Shown here: positions 26,232 to 34,438 of the stretch, in pieces
How positions within the stretch are numbered: position 1 is the first letter of the stretch
Layout of the letters: each line of letters starts with the position of its first letter
Assembly (NCBI RefSeq): GCF_012911935.1
Contig: NZ_JAAXLA010000005.1
Coordinates: 62,001-126,000, forward strand
DNA from: Pseudonocardia acidicola
GTDB taxonomy: Bacteria; Actinomycetota; Actinomycetes; Mycobacteriales; Pseudonocardiaceae
Length of the DNA stretch: 64,000 nt
Direction: 5' to 3'
Program-made: the position numbers and the translations under genes
Notes under the pieces: generated by a model
Database searches by the model: none
Told to the model about the DNA's origin: nothing
What the model saw: the letters and a program-made list of their open reading frames with translations, nothing else

Positions 26232-26450
26232 CTCTGGCGGAGGGCGCCGTCCAGCCCAAGCGTGTCGATCTCGTCGAAGGACAGCAGCTGCGTCGGGTCG
26301 GCCTTACGGACCTGCGCAACAATGAGTTTCGCGATCAGTTCCGGGGTGCGCGCCCCGACCTACGCGGTGCTGGTCGCGTCGGCGCCGGCGGCGTCCGGGC
26401 CGACGTAGAAGTCCTCGACCAGCGCTACCGACGGCACGCGTCCCCAACCG
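26232..26450 (-). pseudogene. Decayed paralogue of the 16837-17799 protein
   Basis: Reading leftward: LVEDFYVGPDAAGADATSTA, an in-frame TAG, then VGARTPELIAKLIVAQVRKA, DPTQLLSFDEIDTLGLDGAL and RQS-stop. This aligns without gaps to the C-terminal part of the 320-residue protein (DFYIGPDDNGEADAVSTRRV). The rest of the gene is absent. Confidence 0.7.
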
Positions 26451-26613
26451 AACCGGCCTCGTCGCCCTCGGCGTCGCGCTCTGCGTCATCGCGCACCTGG
26501 TCGGCCAGCGCGGCTGGCTGCTCGTGGCGGCGCCCGCCGCCGTCGCCGCGGGCACGCGGCTCGTCCACGGGGTGAGCTCGCGCCGGAGGATCGCCGTCCG
26601 CCAGCCCCAGGGC

Positions 26614-27702
26614 TCACCGCACCTCGCCCAGGGGCCGGAGGCGGGCGGGGTCGAACGGGGTCAGGTCGGTGCTCCGCGCGTGCCCGGCGACAATGAGCTC
26701 GGCCAGTGCCTCGCCGGTCGCCGGGGCCTCCAGCATGCCCCAGACGCTGTGGCCGGTGGCCACGTAGGCACCGTCGACGCCGGGCACCCGGCCGATCAGC
26801 GGCAGCCCGTCCTGGGTGACCGGGCGGTGGCAGGCCTGCCGGACCAGGATGCGGTTCCGGTCGAAGGCCGGCGACAGCCGGGCGCACAGCGCCTCGAGCC
26901 GGCTGATCGCCACCGAGTCCGGGGTGACCTCGGCGGGGTCGGCCGGCAGCGGGGCCCGCTCGGAGAACGCGGTGACGTAGGTCGTCCCGTCCGCACGGGG
27001 GAACACCTCGGGCGTCAGCACGGCGCCGGTCTCCTCCTGGTACTCCAGGAAGAGGGCGTCCGGTGGTACCGCCGTGCCGGTGTCGAAAACGAGGCTGTGG
27101 CCTCGGTCGGGGACGACGCCGGGCAGCGGCAGCCACGCTGCCGCACGGGCCGTCCACGGCCCCATCGCGATGACGACGGCGTCGGCGGGGACGGGGGCGC
27201 CGTCGACCTCGGCACCGGTGGCCCGCGAGCCGTCGCGGACCACGCCGGTGACCCGGCCGTGCCGCAGCTGGGCGCCCCGGCGGCGCGCCGCGCCCAGCAC
27301 GGCCTCGGTGAACCGGGCCGGATGGATCACCGCGGTGTCCTCGGGCGTGCCCAGCCGGCCGGCGACGACCACGGCATCGCTGAGCCAGTCCAGGGTGATC
27401 GGGCCGCGGCCCGGCGCGGCCCGCCCCGCCGGGACGTAGCCTGCGTACGCGGTCACGCCGTGGAACGCCCAGTCGGCGTCGACCTCGTCCGGGAGCCGGG
27501 CGTGCAGCTCGAAGCTGCGGCGGGTGAGCGCGTCCAGCGGGGTCCCGGCGTTCCAGTCCCGGGCGAGGAACGCCCCCGAGCGGCCGGACGCCGCGCAGGC
27601 GACGCCGGTCTGCTCGACGACGGTCACCTCGACCCCGCCGCGGGTCAGGAAGTACGCAGTGCAGACGCCGATCACGCCGCCGCCGCAGATCACCACCCGC
27701 AT
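26614..27702 (-). CDS. FAD-dependent amine/amino-acid oxidase (DAO family)
   Basis: The 362-residue protein starts with an FAD-binding Rossmann motif MRVVICGGGVIGVCTAYFLT, continues VVEQTGVACAASGRSGAFLA and ends with the DAO-family closure PLIGRVPGVDGAYVATGHSV then WGMLEAPATGEALAEL. It oxidises a C-N bond of an amine or amino acid and reduces oxygen, giving peroxide. It is the last gene of the nitrile hydratase operon, 10 nt after the accessory gene, so it may process an amino product of nitrile or amide metabolism. That link is inferred. Confidence 0.85.
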   Translation of the reverse strand: MRVVICGGGVIGVCTAYFLTRGGVEVTVVEQTGVACAASGRSGAFLARDWNAGTPLDALTRRSFELHARLPDEVDADWAFHGVTAYAGYVPAGRAAPGRGPITLDWLSDAVVVAGRLGTPEDTAVIHPARFTEAVLGAARRRGAQLRHGRVTGVVRDGSRATGAEVDGAPVPADAVVIAMGPWTARAAAWLPLPGVVPDRGHSLVFDTGTAVPPDALFLEYQEETGAVLTPEVFPRADGTTYVTAFSERAPLPADPAEVTPDSVAISRLEALCARLSPAFDRNRILVRQACHRPVTQDGLPLIGRVPGVDGAYVATGHSVWGMLEAPATGEALAELIVAGHARSTDLTPFDPARLRPLGEVR

Positions 27703-27712
27703 CGGCTGCCGG

Positions 27713-27991
27713 TCAGTCCGCGATCCGCCGGGCCACCGCGTCCCGGCCCAGCAGGCCGGCGCCGACCACCAGCTCCTCCAGCGCGGCGGTCCAGCTGTCC
27801 CAGTACGCCCGCTCGGGCCGGTCGGCGATCGCGTCCACGAGGCAGCGGCGGAACGGGGCCCAGTCGCCGTCGAAGCGGCGCTCCACCACCCCCGCGGCCA
27901 GGCCGAAGACCCGGCCCTGCCAGGGCGCGTCGAAGACCGGCTCGCCGTTGCGGCGCGGCGGGGCCGCCGTCCCGTCCAGGTCGAGCCTCAC
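27713..27991 (-). CDS. Nitrile hydratase accessory/activator protein
   Basis: The 92-residue protein [20 protein letters not shown] contains [16 protein letters not shown] and [20 protein letters not shown] then [12 protein letters not shown], the pattern of the small proteins encoded after nthA. These resemble the beta-subunit N-terminus and deliver cobalt or chaperone the alpha subunit. The GTG start overlaps the nthA stop (GTGA). Confidence 0.85.
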   Translation of the reverse strand: MRLDLDGTAAPPRRNGEPVFDAPWQGRVFGLAAGVVERRFDGDWAPFRRCLVDAIADRPERAYWDSWTAALEELVVGAGLLGRDAVARRIAD

Positions 27992-28581
27992 AGGACCGCC
28001 ACCCCGACCATCGAGTCCCGGGTCACCAGCGCGGCCAGCTCTGGCTCGGACAGGCCCTCGGTGCCGGGGGGCCGCTCCGGCAGCACCAGGTACCGGCTCT
28101 CGGCGGAGCTGTCCCACACCTGGATCTCGACGGACGCGTGGAGCGGACAGCCCATCTCGGCGAGCAGGGTCCGCGGCTCGCGCACCATGCGGGCGCGGTA
28201 CGGCGGGTCCTTGTACCAGTTCGGCGGCAGCCCGAGCACCGCCCACGGGTAGCAGGAGCACAGCGTGCACACGACGACGTGGTGCACCTCGGGGCCGTTC
28301 GCCACGACGGTGAGGTGCTCGATCTCCGGCCCCTGGATGCCGAGCTCGTGCACCGCCCGGGTGCCGTTCGCGAGCAGGCGCTCCCGGTAGGCCGGGTCCA
28401 CCCAGGCCCGCGCGACCACGCGGGCGCCGTGCATCGGGCCGAGCTGGGTCTCGTACGCCTGCTGCACCGCATCGATGTACTCGGGGCTGACCAGCCCCTG
28501 CTCGGCGAGCAGCTCCTCCAGCGCGGCCGCGCGGCGTTCGACCGGCGCCGGCGGCGTGCCGTGGTGGTGGCCGGTGGTCAT
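27988..28581 (-). CDS. nthA: Nitrile hydratase alpha subunit, cobalt type
   Basis: The 197-residue protein carries the metal-binding claw [10 protein letters not shown] (C105, C108, S109, C110). The Thr after the first Cys marks the cobalt class; iron enzymes have Ser there. Two of the cysteines are oxidised in the active enzyme. Other family marks are [38 protein letters not shown] and [20 protein letters not shown]. With the beta subunit it hydrates nitriles to amides. No amidase gene is next to it. Confidence 0.92.
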   Translation of the reverse strand: MTTGHHHGTPPAPVERRAAALEELLAEQGLVSPEYIDAVQQAYETQLGPMHGARVVARAWVDPAYRERLLANGTRAVHELGIQGPEIEHLTVVANGPEVHHVVVCTLCSCYPWAVLGLPPNWYKDPPYRARMVREPRTLLAEMGCPLHASVEIQVWDSSAESRYLVLPERPPGTEGLSEPELAALVTRDSMVGVAVL

Positions 28582-28618
28582 GGGTGCACCCCCGGTGGTC
28601 GTGGTACGTCGCCGGTTG

Positions 28619-29242
28619 CTACGGCGTCTCCAGGTAGCTGTCCCAGAGGTCGGCGTTCAGCCGGACGCCGGTCTGCCGGTCGCCCCAGACCTCACCGGCG
28701 TCGAACCGGACCGTGTAGACGCCCTCCCGCACCCGCCGCGGGGCGTGGACCTCCACGTCGGGCAGGCTCACCGCGCCGTGGCGCCGCAGCACCGTGCCGA
28801 CGTGCCCGCGCAGGTACCCGGGGCATCGGGTGTGGCCCAGTGGATGCCACTGCCGGACCCGGACGCGGTCACCGGCGGTGAACCGCGCCGCACCGGTCCC
28901 CGGGTTCTCGACCCCGTGCACCCGGGGCGGGTGGGCGAGCGGGAAGGGGCCACCCGCCCGCTTCTCCAGCTGCTCGGGGCTGAGCAGCCCCGTCTCCACC
29001 GCGGTCGTCGCCGCGGCGGTGAGCCAGTGCTCGTAGTACGGGGAGCCGAGGTAGTGCACCGGGTCCATGCGCTCCACAGCGTACCGGAAAGAGGACAACG
29101 TGTAGTTCGGGGCCCGCGCCGACGCCGCGGAGACCAGCACCATCGCGGCGGCCTCCCAGCGGGCTCGGAAGACCGGCTCGCGGGGGTCGACGAGGACGGC
29201 GCCGAAGTCCATCCGGCCGCCCAGGTCGTGGGGACCGTCCAC
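28619..29242 (-). CDS. nthB: Nitrile hydratase beta subunit
   Basis: From GTG 29242 the 207-residue protein begins [16 protein letters not shown], the family start (M-x-G-x-H-D-x-G-G). It continues [58 protein letters not shown] and a C-terminal SH3-like barrel [45 protein letters not shown]. Beta precedes alpha, the order usual for cobalt-type operons, and 37 nt separate them. A DAO oxidase instead of an amidase at the operon end is unusual. Confidence 0.9.
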   Translation of the reverse strand: MDGPHDLGGRMDFGAVLVDPREPVFRARWEAAAMVLVSAASARAPNYTLSSFRYAVERMDPVHYLGSPYYEHWLTAAATTAVETGLLSPEQLEKRAGGPFPLAHPPRVHGVENPGTGAARFTAGDRVRVRQWHPLGHTRCPGYLRGHVGTVLRRHGAVSLPDVEVHAPRRVREGVYTVRFDAGEVWGDRQTGVRLNADLWDSYLETP

Positions 29243-29391
29243 GGACCCCAGTGTGACAGCGCGCGAGGCGGCGGGCCACCCGGTGTCCGCGGTCCGGACG
29301 CGTGGGCAGGCTGGGTATTGCCCGCCTCGGACGGCCGCGCCATGATCCCTAGGAAAGACCGCCACGGCGGTTCGATCAGGAGGGCCTGCCC

Positions 29392-30165
29392 ATGCCCTGG
29401 GTTACCGCAGACGATGGTTGCGACATCTATTACGAGACCCACGGCAGCGGGCCCACGGTCGTCTTTGCGTCCGGCTTCATGGGCATCACCGACATCTGGC
29501 GGGCGCAGATCGACGCACTGTCGGACAGCTACCAGTGCATCGCCTTCGACAACCGGGGAAACGGGCGGTCGGAGAAACCGCTGCCGAAGATCGCGTACGG
29601 GGTCGAGCGGCACGCACGCGACCTGGAAGCAGTGCTCGACGCGGAGGGCGTCACCCGGACGGTCCTCGTCGGGCACTCCATGGGTGGCAACACCGCATCG
29701 ACGTACTACTTCGCCCACCCCGGCCGGGTCGCCGGCATCGTCTACGTCGGGTCGTACGTCTCGGGCAGCCAGATCCGCGACGTCGGCAACACCCTCGAGG
29801 CCATCAAGACCGCGGTCGCCACCCCAAGCGGACGGGTCGGGTTCTACCAGGCGGTCGGCCTTCCCGAGGAGATCGCAATGGAGTCCGCGAAGTGGCCGCT
29901 GTACTCGGTGCTCGGCAACGCCGAGTCGTTCATCGCCTTCGACATGACCGACAAGATCTCCCAGATCACCGTGCCCTGCCTGATCCTGCACGGAGACAAC
30001 GACATCGTCTCACCGCTGGACCCCTGCGGATACGGACTCCGCGACGGCCTCCCGGACGCTACCCTGGAGATCTTCGAAGGCGTGAACCACTGTCCCGCGG
30101 TGGAGGCGCCCGACAAGGCGAACCGACTGATCGCCGATTTCTTGAAGAAGGTTCATGCCAGCTGA
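29392..30165 (+). CDS. Alpha/beta hydrolase
   Basis: The 257-residue enzyme has an intact triad: nucleophile S96 in LVGHSMGGN (92-100), aspartate in LILHGDNDIVSP and histidine in EGVNHCPAVE near the C-terminus. The oxyanion-hole strand is VVFASGFMG. Most similar families are 3-oxoadipate enol-lactonases, haloperoxidase-like esterases and C-C hydrolases; the substrate cannot be told. It starts at ATG 29392 and is divergent from the nitrile hydratase operon across about 150 nt. An ester or lactone step in the same pathway is possible. Confidence 0.85.
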   Translation: MPWVTADDGCDIYYETHGSGPTVVFASGFMGITDIWRAQIDALSDSYQCIAFDNRGNGRSEKPLPKIAYGVERHARDLEAVLDAEGVTRTVLVGHSMGGNTASTYYFAHPGRVAGIVYVGSYVSGSQIRDVGNTLEAIKTAVATPSGRVGFYQAVGLPEEIAMESAKWPLYSVLGNAESFIAFDMTDKISQITVPCLILHGDNDIVSPLDPCGYGLRDGLPDATLEIFEGVNHCPAVEAPDKANRLIADFLKKVHAS

Positions 30166-30522
30166 TCCTGCACGCAGCCGATCCTCGGCATCGGAAGCTG
30201 TGTAGCGGCAGTTCTCGCGCTCACACGTCCGCCAGTTGAAAACGATTTCCGATAATCATCCTTATGACAGAAATGGTTCTTCTGCTCCGTCCCTCTCTTC
30301 CCCCTCTCTGTCGGTTCAGGTACCTGCTGGGGACCGATCGCGACCCGGGCCGCAACACCACCGGTACGGAGCAGACTGAGGCATGCTCATCGGCATCGTG
30401 CTCGTCAGGGTCGTGGCGGCCCTTCGGCCCGCACGCCGTGCTCACGTCTTCCTCCATCAGAGCGGCCATCACCTGCAGCCCGATGCCGACCGCGAGGGCC
30501 AGCAATCGCATTCCCCGATCTG
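30166..30522. other. 357-nt gap containing motif copy B
   Basis: Besides motif copy B (30238-30266) nothing is convincing. A 112-residue frame following the motif's ATG at 30264 is Ser/Arg/Pro-rich and not protein-like. Confidence 0.4.
30238..30266 (+). promoter_or_regulatory. Recurrent 26-nt motif, copy B
   Basis: GAAAACGATTTCCGATAATC, then ATCCTT and ATG at 30264, same spacing as copy A. GATAAT is 7 nt before the ATG. Confidence 0.6.
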
Positions 30523-30744
30523 ATGGCGGGAATCGGCTGGCCGCAGGTCGCCTACCAGGCGCTCTGCCTGGCCGGGCCGGTCCTGCTGCCCCACAACCGT
30601 GAGCCTTACCGCAGGCTGATGTGGATCATCAGCCTGCTGCTGGTGCTGCTCGGCATGCTGACCGTGCTGGTCCTGGCCGTGAGGGTCCCGATGCCCGACC
30701 TGCCGGTGCCTCCGCAGCTCCCGGTGTCGCAGCTGCTGCTGTAA
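30523..30744 (+). CDS. Small membrane protein, hypothetical
   Basis: The 73-residue frame has two hydrophobic stretches, VAYQALCLAGPVLLP and the long helix MWIISLLLVLLGMLTVLVLA, and a proline-rich end PMPDLPVPPQLPVSQLLL. Upstream ribosome-binding sequence is weak. It could be a tail of a lost larger gene. It is followed by the hairpin at 30763-30805. Confidence 0.4.
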   Translation: MAGIGWPQVAYQALCLAGPVLLPHNREPYRRLMWIISLLLVLLGMLTVLVLAVRVPMPDLPVPPQLPVSQLLL

Positions 30745-30762
30745 CTCGAGCTCGTCTCACAG

Positions 30763-30805
30763 ACGCGCCGGCGCCGCCGCTCCCCGGTGGCCGGGGCCGG
30801 CGCGT
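30763..30805. terminator. Bidirectional hairpin terminator
   Basis: ACGCGCCGGC (30763-30772) pairs with GCCGGCGCGT (30796-30805), with an additional inner CCCCGG/CCGGGG hairpin. It separates converging genes ending at 30744 (+) and 30811 (-). Confidence 0.6.
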
Positions 30806-30810
30806 TCCGG

Positions 30811-31452
30811 TTACTTGTAGTCGGTGAGGTCGCGGCAGTCCGCGAACTCCGTCGGCCCGAGGGGTGTGAACCACAGCGAGCGCTGAGTCTGCCGCTTCAT
30901 CCGCGACCGGTGCCGCTGCGTGGGGTCGACCCAGCAGAACGTCTCCACCTTCGCCATACCGAGCGCGGCGGCCTCGTCGAGCGCCGGGTCCAGGTCGCTG
31001 TCGTGGGACGCGAGGATCACCAGATCGATGTCGTGCTGGCGGGCCTCGCGGACGAGCGCGAGCGCGCAGAGGACGTCGACGCCCTTCTCCCGGGGCGAGC
31101 CCTTGACGATCCACTTGCCGTCCGGGCCAGAGGCCTTCCGCCCGGTCGCGTCGCGTTCGTACTCGTACTTGAGCGGGCGCATCTGGACCCGTACCCGCGG
31201 GTCGCGCTCCCACTGGGCCTTCTGCGCCTGGTTCCGGGCGTGGCCGTTCGGGTCGTGCATGGGCGACGGCTCGCCGCGGTAGACGCGTACCCGCGACAGG
31301 GTGGCGTGGGCCATGCCTGGCTTCTGGCGCTCGTTGCGGACCCGGATGAGCTGGTTGCAGAAGTGCAGCGGGTCGACCAGGGTCTCGTGCCGACGGAGGT
31401 AGGGCTCGAACAGCTCGTGGCCGGTCAGGTGGACGTTCTGGTAGTCGATCAC
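30811..31452 (-). CDS. NYN-domain (PIN-like) nuclease
   Basis: The 213-residue protein starts VIDYQNVHLTGHELFEPYLR, the NYN signature with a catalytic Asp at residue 3, and continues LSRVRVYRGEPSP, EKGVDVLCALALVREARQHD then IDLVILASHDSDLDPALDEA and ALGMAKVETFCWV, supplying the conserved acidic residues (EKGVD; SHDSDLDP). NYN proteins are metal-dependent RNases of the PIN fold. It is a single gene; its 80-nt leader contains a strong terminator and lies downstream of a promoter with tandem 10-bp repeats. A regulatory or defensive RNase role is inferred. Confidence 0.75.
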   Translation of the reverse strand: MIDYQNVHLTGHELFEPYLRRHETLVDPLHFCNQLIRVRNERQKPGMAHATLSRVRVYRGEPSPMHDPNGHARNQAQKAQWERDPRVRVQMRPLKYEYERDATGRKASGPDGKWIVKGSPREKGVDVLCALALVREARQHDIDLVILASHDSDLDPALDEAAALGMAKVETFCWVDPTQRHRSRMKRQTQRSLWFTPLGPTEFADCRDLTDYK

Positions 31453-31499
31453 GACAGCAGCGCGCAGAAGACCGGTGATGGTGTCCCCCCACGAAAAAG

Positions 31500-31526
31500 C
31501 CCCGCCAGTCCCGGAGGACGGCGGGG
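31500..31526 (-). terminator. Strong intrinsic terminator in the NYN gene leader
   Basis: On the minus strand CCCCGCC-GTCC-TCCG-GGAC-T-GGCGGGG forms an 11-bp stem (one bulge), followed by CTTTTTCG. It lies between the probable promoter (about 31540) and the NYN start (31452), so it would end transcription early unless read through: an attenuator, or the end of a short RNA. Confidence 0.65.
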
Positions 31527-31539
31527 AACTAGGGGTCTA

Positions 31540-31567
31540 ACTATACACAGATGTGCTCAGATGTGCT
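31540..31567 (-). promoter_or_regulatory. NYN promoter with tandem 10-bp repeats
   Basis: TATAGT (31545-31540, minus) is a good -10. Immediately upstream, CAGATGTGCT occurs twice head to tail (31548-31557 and 31558-31567, + strand), covering where a -35 would be. No -35 consensus is seen, so the repeats may bind an activator. Confidence 0.5.
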
Positions 31568-31864
31568 CTGCCTATCGAGCCATCGTGGACAGTGGCTCCC
31601 ATGCAGGTCAGGACTGGCGCTCGCCGCGCCGCCGGCCCAGGGCGCGGCGAGCGTGCAGGGTTGCTAGGCCCGCGCGAGCCGCGGGAAGGCTCGCGGTCCG
31701 ACTGGGCGGGACCGGTCGGCGTCGTAATGTCAACCCGCGAGGTGGGTGGCCAGCACCCTTCTTCGGGATCGCGGTGATCGCAGCTCGTTCCTTGCATGAT
31801 CTGCCCAGCCGACGGAGAACTCGCAGCTCACCGCCTCACCTTCACCTGATTCAGACCCTGGGCG

Positions 31865-33037
31865 TCAGGCGCCACGTGTGCGAGACGGCGGCGCCAGGGG
31901 AACGTGCCAGTCGAGTTGAGCGGTCAGGGCTTCATCGGGGATTCCGGGGGATCGAGGTGGCCGGGGGGCTGTCCTGCCCTTGGTCGGGTCCGGCGCGCTC
32001 ATCCGAGCGCTGGCGGTGATGTTGGCTTGCACGCGTTCGCGGCGGAGCTGCTCATAGGTGGCGAACGCGCCGGCGGGATCCGGTCGATCGCGCAGCGCCT
32101 TGGCCAGGACGACCGCGTCCTCCAAGGCCATGGAGGCGCCCTGCCCGGTGGCGGGGGAGGCGGCGTGCGCGGCATCCCCGATGACGATCACCCGGGTGCG
32201 GTGCCAGGTGGGCACGTCGGCCAGGTCGTAGGCATTGGTAACCAGCACCCGCCGGGCGGCGTCGACGATGCCGGCCGCCGGGGTCGCCTCGTGCTGCAGC
32301 AGGGCGGACAGTTCGGCCTTCCAGCGGGTGGTGGTGCCGGAGGTGAGGGCGCGGCGGGGCAGCTCGTCGTCGACGACCCGGGCGAACCACCAGGTGTCCT
32401 GCTGCTCGGTGACGATGTAGCCGAAGGCGGCGGCGCCGCGGATGACCTGGAAGCAGTCCGGGTTGCTGCGGACCGTGTTGCGTGAGTAGCCGTAGAAGAC
32501 GCGCTGCCCGACGTAGCGCGGTGCCGGGGCGGCCGGGTCGATCAGAGCCCGGACAGTGGAGTTGAGGCCGTCGGCGCCGATCAGGATCTCGCCGGCGGCG
32601 CGGGTGCCGTCGTGGAAGTCCGCCGTCACCCCGCCCCGGTGCTGGATCACGCGGATCAGCCGTTTGTCCCGCTGGATCGGGATGCCGCGACGCTGGGCTT
32701 CCTGTTGCAGTGCGGCGCACAGACCCGCCCGGGTGAGGTATCGGTACCGCGTGGCGGGATCCTGGTGGTCCCCGAGCGGGACGGTCGCCACCTCGGTTCC
32801 CGCGCCGTTGCAGACGCGCATGGTAGTCAGGGGTGGGCCAGCCTCGGCGACCACCGCGTCGGCGTCGATCTGCTGCAGGGCGCGCATCCCGTTGCTGGCC
32901 AGCGTCAGGAAGGCCCCGCCGTCCTGGCTGTTGTGGGGATGGGCCTCGTAGACGGTGGCGTCGAGGCCGGCCTTCTGCAGGGCCAGGGCCGTTGCCACCC
33001 CGGCGATCCCACCGCCGATGATCACAACCGGGGTCAT
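31865..33037 (-). CDS. FAD-dependent aromatic monooxygenase (salicylate-hydroxylase-like)
   Basis: The 390-residue protein shows class A flavoprotein hydroxylase motifs: GGGIAGVATALALQKAGLDA at the start, the NADPH/FAD motif ILIGADGLNSTVRA, and GDAAHAASPATGQGASMALE for FAD ribityl binding, followed by DAVVLAKAL. These enzymes hydroxylate an aromatic or related ring with NAD(P)H and oxygen. The substrate is unknown. The C-terminal 40 residues are Pro/Arg-rich and may not be native. It stands alone beside a truncated amidohydrolase and motif copy C. Confidence 0.85.
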   Translation of the reverse strand: MTPVVIIGGGIAGVATALALQKAGLDATVYEAHPHNSQDGGAFLTLASNGMRALQQIDADAVVAEAGPPLTTMRVCNGAGTEVATVPLGDHQDPATRYRYLTRAGLCAALQQEAQRRGIPIQRDKRLIRVIQHRGGVTADFHDGTRAAGEILIGADGLNSTVRALIDPAAPAPRYVGQRVFYGYSRNTVRSNPDCFQVIRGAAAFGYIVTEQQDTWWFARVVDDELPRRALTSGTTTRWKAELSALLQHEATPAAGIVDAARRVLVTNAYDLADVPTWHRTRVIVIGDAAHAASPATGQGASMALEDAVVLAKALRDRPDPAGAFATYEQLRRERVQANITASARMSAPDPTKGRTAPRPPRSPGIPDEALTAQLDWHVPLAPPSRTRGA

Positions 33038-33187
33038 GACGTCCCTTCATCCGTGCGTGCCCCGGAATCGGCTGCCGGAGCGAGACCGCGCTGCTTCACC
33101 CTCTCCAAGGTGCCTGCCAGCTCCACGAGCACTTGACGCAGGCCCGGTTTACGCATTGGATGCACGATCCCCCGCTCTACCAACAAC

Positions 33188-33216
33188 GATATTCAATGCC
33201 GATAATCTAGATTATG
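33188..33216 (+). promoter_or_regulatory. Recurrent 26-nt motif, copy C
   Basis: GATATTCAATGCCGATAATC, then TAGATT and ATG at 33214. It diverges from copies A and B in the first ten bases but keeps GCCGATAATC and the spacing. The following 17 nt are near-identical to copy A, both encoding MTV-S/N-EP. Confidence 0.55.
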
Positions 33217-33319
33217 ACAGTGAACGAGCCAGGCCGTACCGCTGGCGCGGGGTCGCGGCCCCCGGATGCAGCCGGTGCACGCGGGCCCGCTCGACCACCT
33301 CCTGACCGAACCCGTCCCG

Positions 33320-33591
33320 GATGTCGATCGACGAGTGCGGCGGCGTCGTCGTTGACGTGCCGAGCGAGGGCCCGGGCAGCGGCATCGTCGCCGAAATACG
33401 TGCCGGGACCGGAGATCGACAGCATGGCGACCTCGATGCCCGTGCGGTCCATGAGGTCGAGTTTCTCGTCGATCGACCACCTGGGCCAGGCGGGCGGCCC
33501 GTCGGGGCTGTGGTGCCCGGCTGCGGTCGCCGCCACCACGTACCCGCGGGTGAGGAAGTGCGCGTGGACGTCGACCAGGGGTCTCGTATCG
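33320..33591 (-). pseudogene. Amidohydrolase (ACMSD-like) N-terminal fragment
   Basis: Directly after the GntR stop, the frame reads TRPLVDVHAHFLTRGYVVAA, WPRWSIDEKLDLMDRTGIEV, AMLSISGPGTYFGDDAAARA then LARHVNDDAAALVDRHPG, the first 85 or so residues of an amidohydrolase-2/ACMSD-type decarboxylase with the D-x-H-x-H metal motif. It then loses frame near 33320 and never resumes. No usual start codon is in frame, so it may have relied on coupling to GntR. The missing 70 percent ends close to motif copy C, suggesting a rearrangement there. Confidence 0.6.
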
Positions 33592-34308
33592 TCATCCGAC
33601 TCGCCCCGACGGGGAGTCCTTCGCCCGTCCTCGCGCGTCGTGCGGGAGGTCGGCGTAGTGCCACTGATGGTCGCGGGCGCGTTCGCACGCTTCCTCGAGA
33701 TCGCCGCGTTCGAGCACGACCAGCAGCTCCTGGTGCTCGTCGGCGATGGCGCCGAGGTCGAGATCCGCGGCCACGATGGTCGCCGACGTGCGGATGCCGA
33801 TCTGGAGCGCTTCCCACGAGTGCAGCAGCAGCCCGTTGTGCGCCGCCTCCACGATGTGCCGGTGGAAGGCGACACTCGCCGCCGAGGAGGCGTCGGCGTC
33901 GTCGGACTCCGCGGCGGCGCGCATGGCGTCGATGTCGGCGTGTAGCGCATCGAGCGGCAGCGACCCGCTGAGTATCGCCAAGCGTGTCGCCGTCTCCTCG
34001 AGAGCTGCGCGCACTACGTAGCTCTCGCGCAGGGTCTGCTGGATGAAGGGGCGAACGAAGGTTCCACGGCGGGGCCGGACCTCGACCATCCGCATGGCCT
34101 CGAGCGCGCGCAGCGCCTCCCGCACCGGGGCCTGGCTGGTGCCGTATTCGGCGGCGATCGCGGTCTCGACGAGCCGGGTGCCCGGCTCGATCGCACCCGA
34201 GGTGATGCGCCTGACGAGGGCGTCCCGGATGCGGTTGGCGAGCGTCTCCCGCCCCACGCCCGGGGTCTCGTCTGCACTGCTCACGGCTCGAGGGTAGCCC
34301 AAGATCAC
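33592..34308 (-). CDS. GntR-family regulator, FCD type
   Basis: The 238-residue protein has a GntR winged helix (LANRIRDALVRRITSGAIEP, GTRLVETAIAAEYGTSQAPV, REALRALEAMRMVEVRPRRG) and an FCD ligand domain with D...H...H metal-binding pattern (VAFHRHIVEAAHNGLLL, CERARDHQWHYADL). Such regulators sense a carboxylic-acid intermediate and usually repress. It starts at GTG 34308 or GTG 34284. It is divergent from the catabolic operon at 34439-38991 across a perfect palindrome. Confidence 0.85.
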   Translation of the reverse strand: MILGYPRAVSSADETPGVGRETLANRIRDALVRRITSGAIEPGTRLVETAIAAEYGTSQAPVREALRALEAMRMVEVRPRRGTFVRPFIQQTLRESYVVRAALEETATRLAILSGSLPLDALHADIDAMRAAAESDDADASSAASVAFHRHIVEAAHNGLLLHSWEALQIGIRTSATIVAADLDLGAIADEHQELLVVLERGDLEEACERARDHQWHYADLPHDARGRAKDSPSGRVG

Positions 34309-34313
34309 TTACC

Positions 34314-34326
34314 ATCGATTATCGAT
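34314..34326. promoter_or_regulatory. Candidate GntR operator
   Basis: ATCGAT-T-ATCGAT is a perfect 13-nt palindrome, 6 nt from the GntR start and about 110 nt before the first gene of the divergent operon. Its position suits joint control of both units. Confidence 0.55.
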
Positions 34327-34410
34327 AAATGCTTGCCGCCGTGTCGGCCGCCACATACCTTCTGAACCATCGATCGAGTGCGGCCGTGGCCGGAGTCGTC
34401 GTCAGCGAAG

Positions 34411-34434
34411 CTCAAGGAGGAGCTCAAGGAGGAG
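34411..34434 (+). repeat. Duplicated ribosome-binding-site segment
   Basis: CTCAAGGAGGAG occurs twice in tandem (34411-34422, 34423-34434), the second copy ending 4 nt before ATG 34439. The tandem copies present two perfect Shine-Dalgarno sequences. Confidence 0.7.
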
Positions 34435-34438
34435 CTGC

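Larger units (their letters stand above)
31453..31864. other. 412-nt region: NYN leader and upstream
   Basis: It contains the leader terminator (31500-31526), a -10-like TATAGT (31545-31540, minus) and tandem repeats (31548-31567). From 31600 to 31860 no gene is evident. Confidence 0.45.

Noticed and set aside
26524-28881. A + strand open frame of 785 codons
   Set aside because: It is antisense to the nitrile hydratase operon and oxidase, whose minus-strand products are clearly conserved; high G/C keeps the opposite frame free of stops.
30236-30266. Motif copy B as a Zur box (TGAAAACGATTT...)
   Set aside because: The right half of the palindrome (expected TTTTCA) is not present and the other copies fit worse.
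33214-33945. A + frame starting at motif copy C as a leaderless gene
   Set aside because: It is antisense to the amidohydrolase fragment and GntR gene and its translation beyond the first few residues is not protein-like.
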